This document shows, in pieces, positions 61,647 through 64,000 of a DNA stretch of 64,000 nt; position 1 is the first letter of the stretch; each line of letters starts with the position of its first letter. The stretch lies in NCBI RefSeq assembly GCF_050337045.1, contig NZ_JAKJSO010000019.1, positions 1-64,000 of the forward strand, read 5' to 3'. The notes under the pieces are model-generated. The model ran no database searches, was not told the origin of the DNA, and saw only the letters and a list, made by a program, of their open reading frames with translations. The translations under genes were made by a program, and so were the position numbers. The stretch comes from Photobacterium kagoshimensis. GTDB taxonomy: Bacteria > Pseudomonadota > Gammaproteobacteria > Enterobacterales > Vibrionaceae.

Positions 61647-63395
61647 ATGGCAGGAAAAATCCCTCGTTCGTTTATTGATGATCTCATCGCACGTCATGAC
61701 ATTGTCGACGTGATTGACGCACGAGTGAAACTTAAGAAAAAAGGCAAAAACTTTGGTGCCTGCTGCCCCTTTCACAACGAGAAAACCCCCTCTTTTTCCG
61801 TTAGCCAAGAAAAACAGTTTTATCACTGCTTCGGCTGTGGTGTACACGGGAACGTGCTCGACTTTGTCATGGAGTTTGATCGCCTTGATTTTGTCGATGC
61901 CATTGAAGAGCTTGCCTCTCAGCTAGGGTTAGAAGTACCACGAGAAAATGGTGGCACCCCATCAGGGCCTCGCACCGCTGAAAAACGTAACCTGTACGAT
62001 TTAATGGGACAGATTTCCCAGTTCTATCAATCGCAGTTACGCACAGGTGATGGCAAAGTCGCGATCGATTATTTAAAAGATCGAGGCCTGTCTGGTGATG
62101 TGGTCAAAAAATACGGCATTGGCTTTATCCCCGATCAATGGGATATGGTTCGTAGCCGCTTTGGTCGCGACAACCATTCGCAAGAAGCCTTGGTGACCAC
62201 CGGCATGCTGATCGAAAACGATAATGGCCGTCGCTATGACCGTTTCCGTGGCCGTGTCATGTTCCCGATCCACGACCGCCGTGGCCGTGTGATTGGCTTT
62301 GGTGGCCGTGTATTAGGCGATGGGACGCCGAAGTACCTCAACTCACCTGAAACCCCAATCTTCCATAAAGGTAGAGAGCTGTATGGCTTATACGAAGTCA
62401 TGCAAGCCTACCGCGAGCCTGAGCGCCTGTTGGTTGTCGAAGGCTATATGGATGTAGTGGCACTGGCTCAATTTGGGGTCGACTATGCGGTGGCCTCGCT
62501 AGGCACAGCCACCACAGGCGAACACATGCAAACCTTGTTTCGTCAAACGGGTACGGTTGTCTGTTGTTACGATGGTGACCGTGCAGGTCGCGATGCAGCA
62601 TGGCGCGCAATGGAACAAGCGCTGCCATTTCTGACCGATGGCCGCCAATTGAAGTTTATGTTTTTACCCGACGGTGAAGATCCAGACTCCTATATTCGCC
62701 AATACGGTAAAGAAGCGTTTGAGCAAAACGTGACCGATGCGATGACGCTATCGGACTTTATGTTCAACTCGCTGATCCAACAAGTCGACACCAGTACCCG
62801 AGAAGGTAAGGCTAAACTAAGAACCTTAGCAGCCCCTTTGATTGAAAAAGTCGCAGGCGAAACGTTACGTGAATACCTGATCAATACGCTAGGCTACAAT
62901 TTAGGGTTACCACCCGATCAAATTCGTATTGAATTAAAACAAAGCGCGGCCGATAAACCGAGAAAGCCACAGCAAGACATCAAACGCACACCCATGCGAG
63001 AAGTCATAGCTTTGCTGGTACAAAATCCGCATTTTGTTAACACCCTCGCATTTGATACCACAACATTTGAAGGTATTGATGTAGCGGGACTAAATTTATT
63101 GTTGTCAATAGTTGATAAGTGCCGAGCGCGCCCCAATATAACAACAGGCCAGTTACTCGAAAGCTGGCGAGGCAGTAAAAGTGAACCTATGATGGCTCGA
63201 TTAGCCGCATGGGAACTGCCGTTGTTGGATAATGAAGACAACACACACGATGTATTTTTAGACGCATTGGATAAAGTATTTGACCAGTGCGTTCGACAGC
63301 AAATAGAAAAGTTGCAGGCTAAATCAAATACTATCGGCTTATCAGTCGAAGAGAAGCGGGAATTGCAGTTGTTGTTGCTCAATCGTCCCGGCTAA
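61647..63395 (+). CDS. dnaG: DNA primase
   Basis: 582 residues. N-terminal CHC2 zinc finger (CCPFHNEKTPSFSV ... FYHCFGCGVHG), TOPRIM core (VVEGYMDVVALAQFGV, YDGDRAG) and a C-terminal DnaB-binding domain. The ribosome site is weak, consistent with the low expression known for primase. Confidence 0.98.
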   Translation: MAGKIPRSFIDDLIARHDIVDVIDARVKLKKKGKNFGACCPFHNEKTPSFSVSQEKQFYHCFGCGVHGNVLDFVMEFDRLDFVDAIEELASQLGLEVPRENGGTPSGPRTAEKRNLYDLMGQISQFYQSQLRTGDGKVAIDYLKDRGLSGDVVKKYGIGFIPDQWDMVRSRFGRDNHSQEALVTTGMLIENDNGRRYDRFRGRVMFPIHDRRGRVIGFGGRVLGDGTPKYLNSPETPIFHKGRELYGLYEVMQAYREPERLLVVEGYMDVVALAQFGVDYAVASLGTATTGEHMQTLFRQTGTVVCCYDGDRAGRDAAWRAMEQALPFLTDGRQLKFMFLPDGEDPDSYIRQYGKEAFEQNVTDAMTLSDFMFNSLIQQVDTSTREGKAKLRTLAAPLIEKVAGETLREYLINTLGYNLGLPPDQIRIELKQSAADKPRKPQQDIKRTPMREVIALLVQNPHFVNTLAFDTTTFEGIDVAGLNLLLSIVDKCRARPNITTGQLLESWRGSKSEPMMARLAAWELPLLDNEDNTHDVFLDALDKVFDQCVRQQIEKLQAKSNTIGLSVEEKRELQLLLLNRPG

Positions 63396-63428
63396 TATTT
63401 AGCCAACAGTTTAGAAGTTTGTTATAAT
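63390..63428 (+). promoter_or_regulatory. stem-loop and possible -10 between dnaG and rpoD
   Basis: GGCTAA and TTAGCC pair over the dnaG stop (63390-63404). TATAAT at 63423-63428 lies 59 bases upstream of rpoD, but its -35 is weak (TAGCCA). It could give rpoD extra expression. Confidence 0.35.
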
Positions 63429-63486
63429 TAACGGTTTGCATTTCTGCATTCTAATTCTCACTCAGACCCGAAGTTGGATATCGTCT

Positions 63487-64000
63487 ATGGAGCAAAATCC
63501 GCAGTCTCAGCTAAAGTTACTTGTCGCGAAAGGCAAAGAACAAGGCTATCTGACCTACGCCGAAGTAAATGACCACCTACCGGAAGACATCGTAGATTCC
63601 GATCAGGTTGAAGACATTATTCAGATGATCAATGACATGGGTATTAAGGTAGTTGAAACTGCCCCTGATGCCGATGAATTAATGATGACTGAAGATAATG
63701 CAGATGAAGACGCCATCGAAGCTGCGGCGCAAGCATTATCTAGCGTAGAAAGCGAGATCGGCCGTACTACCGACCCAGTACGTATGTACATGCGTGAAAT
63801 GGGTACAGTAGAGCTACTGACTCGTGAAGGTGAAATTGATATCGCCAAACGCATTGAAGATGGTATTAACCAAGTTCAGTGTTCTGTTGCCGAATACCCT
63901 TCTGCGATTGCTCACCTACTCGAGCAATTCGACAAAGTTGAAGCCGATGAGCTTCGTCTTACTGACATCATTTCTGGTTTTGTTGACCCGAACGATGACG
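63487..64000 (+). CDS. rpoD: RNA polymerase sigma-70 factor RpoD, 5' part
   Basis: First 171 residues, running off the right edge with no stop. MEQNPQSQLKLLVAKGKEQG is the sigma-70 region 1.1 start; the acidic stretch ADEDAIEAAAQAL and region 1.2 (TTDPVRMYMREMGTVELLTR) follow. It closes the rpsU-yqeY-dnaG-rpoD operon. Confidence 0.98.
   Translation, partial: MEQNPQSQLKLLVAKGKEQGYLTYAEVNDHLPEDIVDSDQVEDIIQMINDMGIKVVETAPDADELMMTEDNADEDAIEAAAQALSSVESEIGRTTDPVRMYMREMGTVELLTREGEIDIAKRIEDGINQVQCSVAEYPSAIAHLLEQFDKVEADELRLTDIISGFVDPNDD

Noticed and set aside
1..64000. CRISPR arrays, IS elements, integrases or phage genes
   Set aside because: No regular direct-repeat arrays, transposase or integrase motifs, or terminal inverted repeats were seen on reading; the window is conserved chromosomal backbone.

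Overview
The window looks like a chromosomal segment of a marine gamma-proteobacterium of the Vibrionaceae, most likely Photobacterium or a close relative. I infer this from gene content and order: pepA-holC-valS beside lptFG, an arc cluster beside pyrBI, parC-parE-yqiA-cpdA-nudF beside tolC, hldE-glnE, cca-uppP-folK-folB-plsY-tsaD, and the rpsU-yqeY-dnaG-rpoD macromolecular-synthesis operon. A chitobiose PTS operon and an E. coli-like rrn promoter fit the same picture. The species cannot be fixed from the sequence alone. I saw no insertion sequence, prophage, CRISPR array or attachment site.

Layout. 1-334: first bases of a 16S rRNA gene (minus strand) with boxA and a strong rrn P1-type promoter. 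477-2441: a Cache chemoreceptor and a lone tRNA-Leu(CAA). 2619-8080: a minus-strand chitobiose/cellobiose operon chbB-chbC-chbA-chbF-chbG followed by a LacI-type regulator, with a LacI-type operator at the 5' end. 8428-16270: an RDD membrane protein, lptG-lptF (LPS export) divergent from pepA, then holC and valS. 16465-19719: tandem DUF2061 protein, M48 protease, MarR-GNAT fusion with its promoter and operator, and rraB. 19811-30412: an arginine/pyrimidine block: an FNR-type site, a structured leader with an Arg-rich mini-ORF resembling the ArcA N-terminus, a YfcC-type transporter, arcA-arcC-argF, pyrL-pyrB-pyrI with a UTP-type attenuator and a PurR-like box, a trypsin-like lipoprotein and an ArgR paralogue. 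30566-39476: ridA, idi, plsC, parC, parE, yqiA, cpdA, yqiB, nudF. 39763-49890: tolC, hldE, glnE, a second chemoreceptor, a voltage-sensor K+ channel and a CYTH-CHAD phosphatase. 50077-55568: phosphate transport pair, SH3 protein, gspB-gspA. 55643-64000: cca, uppP, folK, folB, plsY, tsaD, rpsU, yqeY, dnaG and the start of rpoD.

How the genes work together. The arc genes convert arginine to ornithine, ammonia, CO2 and ATP. They share carbamoyl phosphate with aspartate transcarbamoylase (pyrBI) next door, so an arginine regulator, oxygen control and UTP/purine control all meet within 11 kb. This block is the most interesting part. The 26 nt around the arcA start, together with a partly similar upstream leader, are duplicated in front of the transporter. 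There they drive a 72-residue ORF with 7 arginines in 14 codons, set among stem-loops, and every arc gene is preceded by a stem-loop. A GCATAA/TGCATAA motif recurs upstream of the arc leader, arcA, pyrBI and the ArgR paralogue. That paralogue has Asn in place of the first Asp of the arginine-binding GDDT motif. The remaining regions are mostly conserved housekeeping.
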